Part shown: positions 1-12,200 of the stretch, in pieces
Layout of the letters: each line of letters begins with the position of its first letter
How positions within the stretch are numbered: the first letter of the stretch is position 1
Assembly (NCBI RefSeq): GCF_027409185.1
Contig: NC_084462.1
Location: forward strand, 27,689,577-27,753,576
Length of the DNA stretch: 64,000 nt
Source of the DNA: Cynocephalus volans
Lineage: Eukaryota; Chordata; Mammalia; Dermoptera; Cynocephalidae
Direction of reading: 5' to 3'
Translations under genes and position numbers: made by a program
The notes under the pieces: generated by a model
What the model was told of the DNA's origin: nothing
What the model saw: only the letters and a program-made list of their open reading frames with translations
The model's database searches: none

Positions 1-1904
1 CTGACTGCAATCTATGGATGTGGGGCAAGGAGAAGCAAGAACAGTCACTCTTCGTATCGCTCAGTCTAGGCTGCAAAATTCTTTCACATCCATGAGTTCA
101 ATTGCTCTTTAGGGTGGCCTTTAAGACAGGTGATGTTACAAAATAATTTTTAGAAAGATGGGGAAAAAATAAAAACTAGGCTCAGGTCAAGTAGCTTGCC
201 CAAGGTCAACAAGGAAGCAAGGCAGAGAACTCGAGTCAAATCTAGGTCTATTACACTCCAAGATCCGTACTCCTCCCTCCTCAACACTCTGGCTATGGTA
301 TGGCCTTGTTCTTGCCCTCAAGTGTCATATAGCCCCGTTGGAAGCCAAGACGTGGCAGGACAACTAATGACACAAAGCAGGATTCAGGAAAGCTGTGCAG
401 ATCAGGGAGGGGGATATTCCAATGGATCTCGAGGGGCAGTGAGACTTGGCTGTAGCTTTGGGGGTGGGAATTTAGACAGATGCAGCAGAGGGTGGGAGGG
501 AGCTCTAGACGGAAAGCAAGGCATGAACAAAGGTGTGGATGTAGAAGTAACTTATTCCTGCACAGAACAGAGTGACTGACCACACCAGCCCATCTGGGTG
601 AGTGTTGCACGTGGTGCCCGAGGAACAGATGCAGTGGGAGGCCTAGGCCCACCTCCCTTGTGGGTCGATCATGCCTTGCAAGGACAGAGCAGAAGGATGC
701 ATCCCAGGAATGATGAGAGATTCAGAACCCCTTGGAATGTGAGGGGGGGGAGGCTGTGGGCAGGAATGAGGCTGGAGGAGTAGCAGGGCCCACTCACAAA
801 GCACCTGGAACATGTGCTCAGAAGCCTGTACTCATCAGAGGCAAGCAAGAGCCAAAGAAGCAACTGAAGCACATGAGCTCCAACCCGCACCTCTGGAGCC
901 CTCCCTCTATCTGGCCTCTCTGTGGTAGGTGAGATGATCAGTTTGCTTATTGCTTAAGCAGTGGTCCTCAAAGTATATTCCTGGATCAGCGTCATTAGGA
1001 ATGCAGATTCTTAGACTCCATTCCAGACCTGCGACTCAGAAACTCTGGAGTTTTAAGTGGTCCAGGTAGGGCCTCGTCATGAAGAATTTTTAAAGCCCCC
1101 AAGTTATTCAGATGCACATTTAAGTTTGAGAAGCAGCTGAAGGGCTAGGAGAATACGTAAAGGGTGACATTCTATTGATGGTAGCTGTGGAGGTGGATGC
1201 TTAGGTCAGCTGGCCAGGCCTCAAGAATAGCTAGCATAGGGCAGCAGGGTGTGGGGAGGAACTGGAGATGACCGCTTCTAGCTTGCACGAGCGTCTGGAT
1301 GGTGGTGTCCATCCTGAGAACGGGGAGCACAGAGAGGACTAGGTTTGAGGGGGAAGATTGTGGAAACGAGTTCTGTTTTGGCTGCATCAAGGTTAAGGGA
1401 GCCACAGATCAATGAGAAGAGAAAGTCAGGGTGGCAGGGGATATGTGGTTGTGTAGCTCTGGAGGGAGAGCAAGGTGGATACAGAGTAGGGGGTCCTCAG
1501 CAGAGAGGCTGAAGGGGGGATGGCATGGCCTGGGGCCAGCCACACAGCGAGAGGGGAAGTGGGCCAAGGAAAAGGCTCCCACAGCAGGAACTGAGAAGGT
1601 ACCGTCAGGGAGGAGGAAGGAGAGCCTGCCAAGAATTCTGGGTTCCCAAGGAAAGAGGGCCCAGGAAGGCCAGTAGAGCACTGTAAAGAGGGCATCTCTC
1701 TGCTCCCACCTATTCTCAACACCACCCAGCGGGTTCCTGTGAAGTGACATCTCATCTTGTCCTACCTCCACTCAAAACCGTCCAGTGGCTTCCAGCTCAG
1801 AGTAAAAGCCGTGGCCCACAAAGCCCTCTGTAGAAGTTCTCCTCCCACTGCCAACCGGCTCTCTCTCCATCCCAGAGTGAGACATGTTGACAAACACACC
1901 ACGA
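1..1904. other. Flank downstream of MLXIPL, no gene seen
   Basis: No exon-like or promoter-like sequence was recognised here apart from the MER5A relic at 959-1139. In human the next gene on this side is TBL2, which is not in this window. Confidence 0.6.
959..1139 (+). mobile_element. MER5A-like hAT-Charlie relic
   Basis: Begins CAGTGGTCCTCAAAGTATAT and ends AAGTTTGAGAAGCAGCTG, near-complementary termini of the Charlie/MER5 type. It also carries the internal motif ACTCAGAAACTCTGGAG. Length of about 180 bp fits MER5A. Confidence 0.8.
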
Positions 1905-1924
1905 ACCAGAAGATAGTTTTTGCT

Positions 1925-1930
1925 TTTATT
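1925..1930 (-). terminator. MLXIPL: MLXIPL polyadenylation signal AATAAA
   Basis: TTTATT on the plus strand, AATAAA in transcript sense, about 655 nt after the stop codon. No other AATAAA is evident between it and the stop. Confidence 0.75.
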
Positions 1931-2299
1931 GGTCAAGAATTCTTTACAAAATACGCACACATCCACAGACACACACATCCACACACACACGCATCCACAC
2001 AAACACACAAGATGCCTGCCCTGCTTTGGCCACCCCCTGCCCTGGTCTCTCTTGGGCTCAGACCTTCCTGGCCTCACCTAGGAGAAGCCATCCTGTGGCC
2101 CAGTAAAAGATCAGTGAAAGATCAGAGAGTGGACCTCCTTTTCTGCTTCTCTGTTCAGAACAGAGGTCTGTGCCCCACCTGTGGGGGAGCAGGTGTGAGT
2201 GATGGAGAAACAGGATCATCTTCTTCCTTCCTTCAAGCTCCCTGAGTTGCCAGCTTAGGCCCCCAGTGTCAAGGCCTTGGGGTCATCTTCTGGTTGAAC

Positions 2300-2415
2300 C
2301 TTTCCCACTCCCATTTTGCAGATTGGAAAACAGAAGTCCAAAGTAGGGAGTGTGAGTGGCTCAGGGTCACAGTGTTAGTCAGTGGTGAGCAGGGATGGGA
2401 ACTGAGATCTTCTGG
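2300..2415 (+). mobile_element. MIR fragment inside the MLXIPL 3' UTR
   Basis: CCATTTTGCAGATTGGAAAA, then GGGTCACAGTGTTAGTCAG and GAACTGAGATCTT, match the typical MIR core layout. Confidence 0.55.
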
Positions 2416-2583
2416 GACTCCAGAAGAGGTGGGAAGTATAAGAATTGGGCCCTGCTCAACTCTCAGGGAAGGGGAGAGCCAGGGCCTGGGGCAGGAAGGG
2501 AGTGCCCGGAAGCTGTCCCTGGATCCCATGCCCAGGGAAGGCAGCACTGGGACAGCTGGGTGAGCAGCAGGGTCTGGCTGGGA

Positions 2584-2702
2584 CTATAAATGTTTGCCAA
2601 GGGCGCCTTCTGTGACTGCCCGTGTGGCTTGCTCAGGTACGCGGCCTGGGTCAGTCAGGATAGTGGTAGATGTGCTCAGCTGGCGTAGGGAGTTCAGGAC
2701 AG
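2584..2702 (-). CDS. MLXIPL: MLXIPL last coding exon 17 (residues 821-859, stop TAG)
   Basis: The acceptor follows a long CT-repeat polypyrimidine tract (CTCTCTCCAG/CTGTCC). Encodes LNSLRQLSTSTTILTDPGR and ends GKHL; human ends GKPL. The stop codon occupies 2584-2586. Confidence 0.95.
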
Positions 2703-5700
2703 CTGGAGAGAGAGAGAAAGAGAGACATCTCCTGGGGTCAGGGCCCTAGCCTTGGATGCTGAAGTCAAAGGGACGTTAAAGATGAAGGGGGAAAGAGAGA
2801 TCCTAGTTGGCAAGTGCCAGCCCCTCCCAGAACCCTGGCCCGCAGTCATCTTGGTGGCTCGAGGACCATCCAAGGGGCATGGTGGGGAGGCCAAAACCGT
2901 GTTGAAGGCAGGCTGGAGCTGGCGTCTGTGCTGGGTGCAACCCCCTGCCCTAAGGCCTAAACACGTACTTGGCCGGAGAGCAGGCAGGGAGCAGTACTGG
3001 TCCAGCCAGGCCAGCGAGGTCTGACGGAGGCTGTGCAAGCTTGCCGTGGACACCATCCCATTGAAGGACTCGAACAAAGGCCGGATGAGGATGCTGAACT
3101 GGGCCAGGTCAAGGAGCAGGTCTGTTGTCCAGCTGGTACACCCACCACCTCACATGTAGCCTTGACACCTGACCCAAACCAGGGGAAGGAAGGGCCTGAA
3201 CACTGTCTATCCTTGAAACCTGAGGACTCCTACTGCAGCCCCCCTCCCATCCTGCACAGCTAGGCAAGGCCTGCTCAGCTCTCTAGCTCTCAGCCTCCTC
3301 CTCCTGTTTCCTCCATGGCCCTTCTTCTGTGTTAGACTGTCCCCCAGCCCTGGGCTCTCTGCCCCGGCTCAGTCAAGTACTTGACCCCTGAGCCAAGTAA
3401 GGGAGTGGATTCTGTGTCTTGTCTAGGCAGCACGTCACTCAGAGTTTAGGTTCTCCCATCTGCACTTGGGGCTTCCTGAGGGCAGGGCTGTGGTTCCCCT
3501 TACCCAGGGGCTCCTCCCTTAGTTTCCCCCTCTGCTCCCAGCCCATCACTGGGCAATCCTGCTGGCCAAGATGACAATGGCCTGGAAGTGGGGGGCAGAA
3601 CCAGAGCCCCATTCCCTGAGAGCAGCTCTGAGCCTGCCTGACCTGTGGAGCTGAGCCTGCAGTCTCAGGCACAGCCTGGTCTGACTGGGGCTCACCCCTC
3701 TGCTCCCTCTACGGTTCCCAGGCCACAGATCCGAGTGAGGATACTACCCAGAATTTCCAGTTGTGCAGTGTACGGGTCCGGACATAGTCATCAAACATGT
3801 CTCGCATCTGGTCAAAACGCTGGTGTGTGATGGGCACCCCTGTAGCAGGCAGCTGCTGCTGGCACAGGCTGGGGGCAGGGGGCAGGTCAGGGGGTGGGAG
3901 TCAGGCAGCATGCCCTCTGGTCTAGCACCCACTGTACCCTGCCTACTTAATGGCCGCATTAAGCTCCTCGATCTCATCCCGCAGCTGCTGGGCCTCCTCC
4001 TGCATGGCCGCCCGCTCCTGCTGCAGCATGACAATGTACTCGGCTGTCTTCTGCAGCGTGGTGGCTTTGCTCACCTGCGGATGTCACCAGTGTGGGCTCA
4101 GGCTCTGCAGGCTGCCCCACCCTGGGACCCACTGAGGCATGGAGGAGGCAGGAGTGTCTGGAGGGCCCTGGGATTTGGTTTGGGTAGGGCGTCCAGGGCT
4201 GCCATCCTGGGCTGGGGGCTCACCTTGAGGCTGGGCTGGGCGCTGAGTGTGCTCACAAGCCCGTGAAGGGTATCAAACCCCAGCTTGATATTGAAGCGCC
4301 GCTTCTGCTCCGCGGAGATGTGTGTGATGCGCCGATTCTCAGTCTTGGGGAGCAGACAGCGGGGTAAGCCTAGGAGGGAGCCTGGGCCTGGGGGCAGCAA
4401 ACTGATCTTGGGGTGAGGGGATGGTGCCCACCTTGTTGTTGTCTGCACGGCCCCGACTTAGGATGGGTTGAGGGGGAGAGACGCAGACACTCAGAGCCCC
4501 TGGGCCTGGTACAGAGTTGAGCTCCCCTGACAGCCGCCGTTCACTGCCTGTGGCAGGGACAGATAAACCCACAGGCAGAGCAGTACAGGGGAGAGGGTCC
4601 CTGTTGCCCTGTCCCTCTCATCCTGGCCCTGGACATAGTCCCCCCTTCTTCTTTCTCCTCCCTCTATTCCCTAGAATCCCCAAACCCCACAACCCCTCTT
4701 TACCACTGGGTGCTGGAGGCGAGAGCCGCTCCACTTTGGGGACAATCAGAGGCCTGGGAGGGGCCAATGTGGCTGGGCCTGGAGGTGGCCGGGGCGGTGT
4801 AGGGGCCAGTGGTGGGGGAAAGAAGGTGCAAGGGAATTCGGGGACCGTCTCCTGCTGGGTGGAGGAGTGGAGAGTTGGAATAAAGCCTCTGGGCTCCCAC
4901 CCAGCCACCTCCCAGTACCCAGCATCTTACCGGAGACCCTGGGGGCCGCAGGAGGGGGCTGGACATAAGCTGTGGGTCCAGGGCTTGCTCAGGTTTGGCT
5001 GTGCACAGGCAGAACTGTGAGGGCCGCTGGGGCTGGCCCCAGCCCCACCATCTCTCCAGACCCTAGCCCTCATCTCCCAATAGCCCACACTCCTTTCAGG
5101 TGCAGGGCCCATGTCCCTAACTCCTCGCCACTCTGCCCCTCCGTGAGCCTGCCCCTTAACCTTCACCCTGTGCTCTCACGGGCCCGCACAGGAACCCCTG
5201 CTTCTGAGGTTGGTCCCCATGTCCCCCTCTGGCGACCTTGTTCCTCCTATCTCACCTGCTGTGAGCAGCTGTGTGAGACAGGGGTTGTTGCCTCCAGCAG
5301 TGGCAGCAGGGCTGGCAGTGGTAGGGGCCAAGGTGGGGGGACTGGCTTTTCGTCCCCTAGGGGATGGGATGGGGGGCTTGCTTCGGGGCCGCACGCCCTG
5401 CGGCACGGAGAAGCAAGGCCCAAATGCAGGCTCCGGATACCCTGAGGGTAGCAGCTCTATGGGATAGGGGGTGGGGACAGGGCCTGGGACAGCCTGTGGG
5501 GTGAGTGGGAAGGCTGTGGGAATGGGCAGTGGGGACACTCCTGGGGCAGGAGGGACACTAGGGAAGGGGAACCTGGGAGAGAAGAGAGGCTCTTCCTGCA
5601 GCACAGCCACAGGAGGAGCCATGGGAGGGAAAGTAGGTGGGGGGCAGGGCTCCAGGCCTGGCACCTTGGTAGGGGGAGGGTATTGGAGGAGAGGTGGGGG

Positions 5701-5929
5701 TGCAGGAGGTGGTGGGAGCTTGAGCTTGGGATCTTCAGGAAGGAGGAAATCAGAGCTCAGGAAGGCACTAGAGTCCAAGGGACCAGGGCAGCTGTTCCGA
5801 GCCTGGTTGGGGGACAGACAGACACTCAGAGAGCAGGCAAGAACGCTGGACCTTGTGGCCACCAGGCAGCCTCCTGCCTGCTGAGCTCTGGACTGGGCAC
5901 TGGTAAGAGACAGGAGGAATGATTCCTGC

Positions 5930-6004
<75 letters not shown>

Positions 6005-6042
6005 ACTGGGCACTGGTAAGAGACAGGAGGAATGATTCCTGC

Positions 6043-6131
<89 letters not shown>

Positions 6132-6169
6132 ACTGGGCACTGGTAAGAGACAGGAGGAATGATTCCTGC

Positions 6170-6233
<64 letters not shown>

Positions 6234-9200
6234 CAAGGAAATGATAATCTAATGAGAGGACGATGGAATACATTTATGCACAAAGTAGGCATGACAAAGA
6301 GCATCAATCTTGCCCATCCATTCATCCACCGAAAATAATTTATCCATCCATCCACTAACTCATCCACTAATCCATTAATTAACCAATCCACCCATCCATT
6401 TGACATCCATCCATCCTTCCATCCACCCATCCACTAACTCATCTACTAGTCCATCCATTCATCCATCCTCCATCCATTCACCTACCTATTTATTCTCTTA
6501 CCTATGAGCTAGCTCATCTACCCATCTCTCCACCAGCCCATCTGATATTAACCCATTCACCAATGCATCCATCCATCTATTCTTATTTCCTTCATCCACC
6601 AACCTATCCATAATCTAGACATCCATCCACTATCTGTACATTCACCAGTCACTTGTCCACCCACCAGTCCATTTGTCGATCCATCAAACTATTCACTCAT
6701 CTTGAATCCATCCACCAGCCCATCCAGCTAACCAACCACTCACCTACCTAAATACAAGCATACTTCATAAAGTTCATGGAAAAATTGAATTAAAAGATAG
6801 TACCAATCTTTCCATGAACTTTTTGAAGACCCATCTTATTTACCAACAGATGCGTGTACCACTGCCTCCTACAAAGCATCTGTCCACTCACCAACACGCC
6901 CACCCATCTGTACACTTGTTCATTCACACACACCCCTGCTCACTCTCTGGACAACACTTTGCTGATGCTGTTATGTGCCTGAACTGTCTAGGTACAGAGG
7001 ACACAGTGGGGAGGAAAACGTGGGCCTTCCAGCAACCAGCTCACTGGTGGAGGAGAGACCCCTCAACAATCAACTACAATAGTGCCTGAAAAGTCCGATG
7101 ATGGAGGCACAAGCCCTCTAGCCCAGCAGTAGGGAGGCAACATCTGAATTGGCCCTGGGGGTTCTTGAGCCAAAATGGCAGAATCACTGATTCCTGAACA
7201 CATGTGCTCAGCTTTCTGTCTCCATGCTATCGTTCCTGCTGCTCCTTCCGTCTGGCTTGACCTCTACCAGTCTCTTCTGTCCAAATCTGACCTGTTCACT
7301 AATTTGTCCAGAATCCCCCCTCCTCAAGGCAGTCCTCCGCAGCATCCCAGCCCTTGGACGCGCCTTGCACCATGGTCATTGTGCCCTCAGCCTCCCCAAC
7401 AGCCATTTCTTCCAGTTCTGCTTCACAGGGTCTTTCCTCCCCAGAGGGCTTGAACCCTCCTAGAGGGCAGAGAGGGGGTCTTTATTCCCCTCCAGCCTCT
7501 CAAGCACAAGACCGGGCACTCAGGAGGAGCCTGAATACTTCCTGGGCATGCTCGGGGCCCAGACCAGCTCCCAGGCGAGCTGGGCAGGGCTGTACAGGGC
7601 GGGTGAGCTCACCTGCAAGCGGTTATGTCCTGAGAGGTGGGCCATGCTCGTGGAGGCCGGGGGCACCTCTGGGCCCAGGATCCCACTGCTGAAGAGGGAG
7701 TCAGCTGTGGGGCTGAAGCTGGGGGGCTCCGGGAAGTTCGAAGGCATGGGCGTCTGTGGGGAGCGGTAGCTGGTGAAGAAATCTGTAATTCAGACACACA
7801 GGGCAGCTGCAGTTATGGCACAGGCTGTGGCTGGGGAACGGGAGGATGGCAGGCCTTGCACCCTGTCCCCAGGCTGGGCGGGTGGGGTGGCGGCTGGCGG
7901 GGGTGGGGGGGCTTCCACAGGAGATTGTGAAACTGCGAGAGTTTCTGTCTCACTCACGGGAAGCAGTGACAGAGGCTTGGGTGGGATGGGCCTGAGTGGG
8001 AGACAGCAGGGGAGTGTGTGGGGCTGAGCAGGGAACCCAGGAAGCAGCCTGCCCCCCCAAGCCCCACACTGAGACCCCCCTTCCCCATCCCCTTGTCTGC
8101 TCCCCTTACCAGCTCTGCTGGAGGCGATGGAAAAGGAGGCCGGAGAGAGCGCTGGTGAGGGCAAGGGGTGGGGTACAAGGAGAGGAGGTCTGGGGTGGGA
8201 GGAGCCCCAGAGTGGCAGGAGGTCAAGGGTGAGATAGAGGGGAGAGAGGTCAGAGGTCATTGGGTCTGGGACAAGTTGGGTTTGTTGGAAAGGCACCAGC
8301 TGGGGCTTGGAGACTAGAGCCGAACAGTGAAGTAAGGGTCTAGCGGGCTGACAGGCAGGAGCCGAGGGGTGGGCTCAGGAGTGGGAGGGGGCTGGAAAGC
8401 CTAGAGGAGCTGGGGGGCAGGCAGCCAGATTGTTTGGGGTGTGGGTTGTGTAAGTCCTGGGCTATTCTGGTTTTGGGAAGCAGCTGCCTATGGCCTGACC
8501 ACATCCCGGGCCTGGGCGCCGACCGCCCGCCCGCTCCCTTCCGGGCACCTTTCTCTGACCCTGACCAGCCTGTGGTCAGCACCAGCACCCAAGGCCTCCT
8601 GGTCTAACAGACCCGACCCCACCTTGGCAGCTCCCCACAGGCCTGGGATGGGCTGCAGTCCCCCACCCTTCCCCCTAGCCCCTAGACAAGAAAGTTGGCC
8701 AGGCCTCTCCCAGGAGCCACCTCTAAGGAGACTGCGAGTGGGTCAGATAAGGTTATGCCAAACCCAGAACCTACAGGCTGGGGTCGTGTGTGCGTGCGCG
8801 TGCGTGTGCGTGTGTGTGTGTGTGTGTATCTATCTTAGGTGACTCTGTTTTGCCAGAAGACCTGGGGCCTGTGCTGGAGTAGCTAAATCTGTGGGTGTCA
8901 GCATGTGGTTTGCATGTAGCATCTGTCTCCCTGCATGTCTGTTCCAATGTGTGTGGCTCTGAGTCTGTGAACCTGCCCTGATGTGATGTGCACCAGTGCG
9001 TGGGTCTGCTCTATGCCCACATCTGTGTGTCTCCCCTCAGCCACATGGTTAGAAGGTAGCTTCTTGCTGTCCTGCTGCCTCTGTTAGCAGAGGGACTGAG
9101 TGGGACAGTGTGAGTGGTCACTGACCCTCCACCCCCACTCCAGGACCATGGGCCTCATCACTCAGCCTCCTGAGTCCTGGGTTCTAGAACCTCATTCTGG

Positions 9201-12200
9201 GCCTGGACCTGGAGGCTGTGGGCCCAGAGCCCTACTGCTGCCCATTCTGAGGGTGTGGGCAGGGGGCAGGGGTAGCAAGCCCATCTCCTCCCTGAGTCAC
9301 CAGCCATCCCCTTACCATAAATTGCCCATGCTTGTCCCCACCCTGCCTTGACAGAAGTCGCTTCCCTGGCCTAGCCACCCACTGAGCTACTGTTCCCTCT
9401 GTCCCTAGAAGAGGACCTACTGTCCCCCCCACACACACACTGGGTTTCCAGCCCGACCTCTCCAGTGAGGAGCTCTTGGGGACAATCAGAGTGGCAGCTG
9501 GTGACACTGGTGTTCACTGCCCTCTCCGTGCATGGAGGATTTGAGAGGACCACACTAGCCACCTCCTCTGCATGACCCATGCTTGCTCCCACCCAGCAAC
9601 CACCCTGGATTGAGAGAAGTTGCTTCCTAGCCCTGGTCAGTCCAGGTTTTGCCCAGAGTCTGGGTGGGGGCAGTTGGCTCCTACCTCTAGTGGGGGTCTG
9701 TGTGCCCAGACAGGGCTGCTGCCCTGCCAGGCTGGTCTGCTCCCAGGGCACTGCCACCAACACTTATGCACCCACCCAGGACCTGGGCAGGGGTGGGGGT
9801 GGGGGTGGTTCCTCATTCCTAGTCCCCGCCCCATAGGCTTCCACCACTTGACTGACAGGCCCAGGACCCTGTGGGGAAGGAGTTGGGGGTCCCTGAAATC
9901 AAGGCCCCTGGGCCTTGGGTGAAATGGGCTAAGCCCAGATGTCCACCTGGCTCCCAGCATGGCTCCAGAGGCCTCTGAGTGTACGAATATTGGGAACAGT
10001 CTGCAAGATCTACAGCTAAGTGAAGAAAGCAACGAGGGGAAGAGTGTGCTGTGAAAACAGAGAAAGACATTTGTCCATGTGTGCTTATACGGACACGAGT
10101 ATTTCTGGAAGGACACTAAGGAACCAGTAACTTGGTGGCTCTGGGGTCCAGAGAGGGAGGCAAGGAAACCTACTGCTTTAAGAAAATGCTTTACAAGATA
10201 TGATGCCTGGGATTTCCCTAAAGGTAATATGGGAGAGGGAATGGGTGTTGTGTGGATGCAACGAGACATGCTGAGAGTTGGTAAATTGGTGATGTCAGTG
10301 ATGGTTAAGTGGGGTTTGTTGAACTACTCTCTCTCTACTTGCATGTATGTTTGAAATGTTCTTTAATGAATAGTTTAAAATGCATTATATTATGTAAATA
10401 ATAAATAGAACCAAAGAAATCTCCCTTGAGAGAGTCCCAATCTCCTTTGACAAAGCATTCACTGTTTTCCTCGGAGTCTCTGGAGCCTGCAGCTTCAAAG
10501 CCCCTGGTCCCCTGGTCCCCTGGTTCCCTGGTCCCCTGGTCCCCTGGTTCCCTGGTCCCCTGGTCCCCTGGTTCCCTGGTCCCCTGGTCCCCTGGTTCCC
10601 TGGTCCCCTGGTCCCCTGGTTCCCTGGTCCCCTGGTCCCCTGGTCCCCTGGCCCAGTACTCTGTCTGGCCCTGCCATCATCTGAGGCCGCATCAGCGGCA
10701 TCCCAAGGCTGGGTAAAGGGAGACCAGGAAGATCCCTCAGAAACCACCCAGACCATCATCCCTCCCAGAGGGGCCTGGGACAGGCTTGAGTTCTCATAGC
10801 TGCCCTGAGACTTTCCTCACACTGACCCTGCCCATCCACCCCACCCAGGGGAGGGGCCTGGCCCACCTGAGATCTCCATGAAGTCATCCAGGCTGGGCTG
10901 CAGAGGCGTCAGGTCTGGCTGGATCATATCAGCATTGCCCACGTAGGCTGGAGGGGGCAGTGGTGACGTCAGGCCCAGTAGGCAGGGTGGAGTGGGGGCA
11001 CCCACCTCCATCCCCAGCCCTTCTTCCCTTGGCTTCCTGGATTCTCGTAGGCCTGAGCCCCTCTTCCCTGCCCTCTTCCTGGACGCAGGCCCTCACCATC
11101 CTCGGGGGGCATCTGCAGGGGCGAGGGGCTGGGCTGAGTCATGGTGAAGAGGGTGTCGGAGATGTCGGACAAGAAACAATCGAGGTCCAGGAGCTGCCGC
11201 CCGCCAGGCTCCTCCTCTGGGCCCCGCAGCAGCACAGGCACCACGCTGGAGAAGAGCTGCTGGCACCATCGCTCTGGCGGCCGCCACCCCCCTTCCGCCT
11301 GGGGAGGCGGAATGGTCAGCAGCTGCAGGAGGGTTCCCATTGCCCCGGGCCTGCCATATCACCCCTGCCTCTCTGTGCACATCCCTCCACACCTTTCCCT
11401 GAGTTGGGGCCTGGGAGGCCAGGGTCACCCTCCTGGCCTCTAACAACTCCCCCCAGGAGGTAGGCCAGGATGGCCGGCTAAAGAGCTGAGTCCCCTTCCT
11501 GTCCTCGATACTCTTTCCTGTCTGGGACCCAGTTCCTAGGTCCCTCTGTTCCCTCATCCCTCCCACATGGCCTTTCTCAGTGGCCTGGGGTCTCCCCACT
11601 ACTGCACCCTTCCAAGGGGAGAGGAGCCCAGGTAGTCAGCCAGAGGATGGCAGTCACTCCCACATCCTACCCTCTCCCCAGCCACCACCCTGCCCACCCA
11701 GGGCGAGTTCTCATTCCCTGCATCCCACGTGCCTAGGGGCCAGGTGATCCCCCTCCCTACCAGACTCCTGGAGCACCCACCTGCTTAGGGGCCAGGAGAT
11801 CCCCTTCCCTGCTGGACTTACGGAGCTGCAGGGACATACAGAGTTGGACACTGGATCCCTTGCCCCCTTCTCCATCCCTCCACCCCAAAACCTCCCCTAC
11901 TCACAAGCTCCTTCAGGTCAATGGGACCCCCCATTTCACTTCAGGAGCTCTCCCCCGCCCCCTACCCTGGGACTTAAGGAAGATGCCAGGAGACCGTGTG
12001 GCCACACGGTGGCGCTATCAACCTGGGACTTAATAGAGGGCCCCAGGGGAGCAGGGGTGGAGGAAGCGCCTCCAGGGCTTTGACAAGAGCCGCAGGGGAA
12101 AGCTCTGGGGCCTCCCCGGGCCCAGCACTGACCCGCTTCTTGTAGTAGATGCGCCACTTGTGGTACTCGCGCATCACCACCTCGATGCGTCGCTTCCAGT

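Larger units (their letters stand above)
1905..2583 (-). other. MLXIPL: MLXIPL 3' UTR with poly(A) signal
   Basis: Non-coding tail after the stop. A canonical AATAAA on the minus strand lies at 1925-1930; the cleavage site itself is inferred to be 10-25 nt further on. The UTR contains a CA-rich run at about 1957-2010 and a MIR-like segment at about 2300-2415. Confidence 0.75.

Noticed and set aside
5803-5997. Upstream extension of MLXIPL exon 9 into the CA repeat
   Set aside because: The frame is open, but a clear ACCAG acceptor at 5803 gives the conserved ARNSCPGPLD start, and the extension is repeat-derived.
5890-6231. CRISPR-like regular repeat array
   Set aside because: The spacers are CA dinucleotide runs, there are only three units and the host is a mammal; this is a compound microsatellite.
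5826-6430. Cys-Val and His-Thr repeat proteins
   Set aside because: They are translations of the CA/TG microsatellite.
10385-10759. Collagen-like Gly-Pro-Gly repeat protein
   Set aside because: It arises only because the 24-bp minisatellite is divisible by three; it lies inside an MLXIPL intron.
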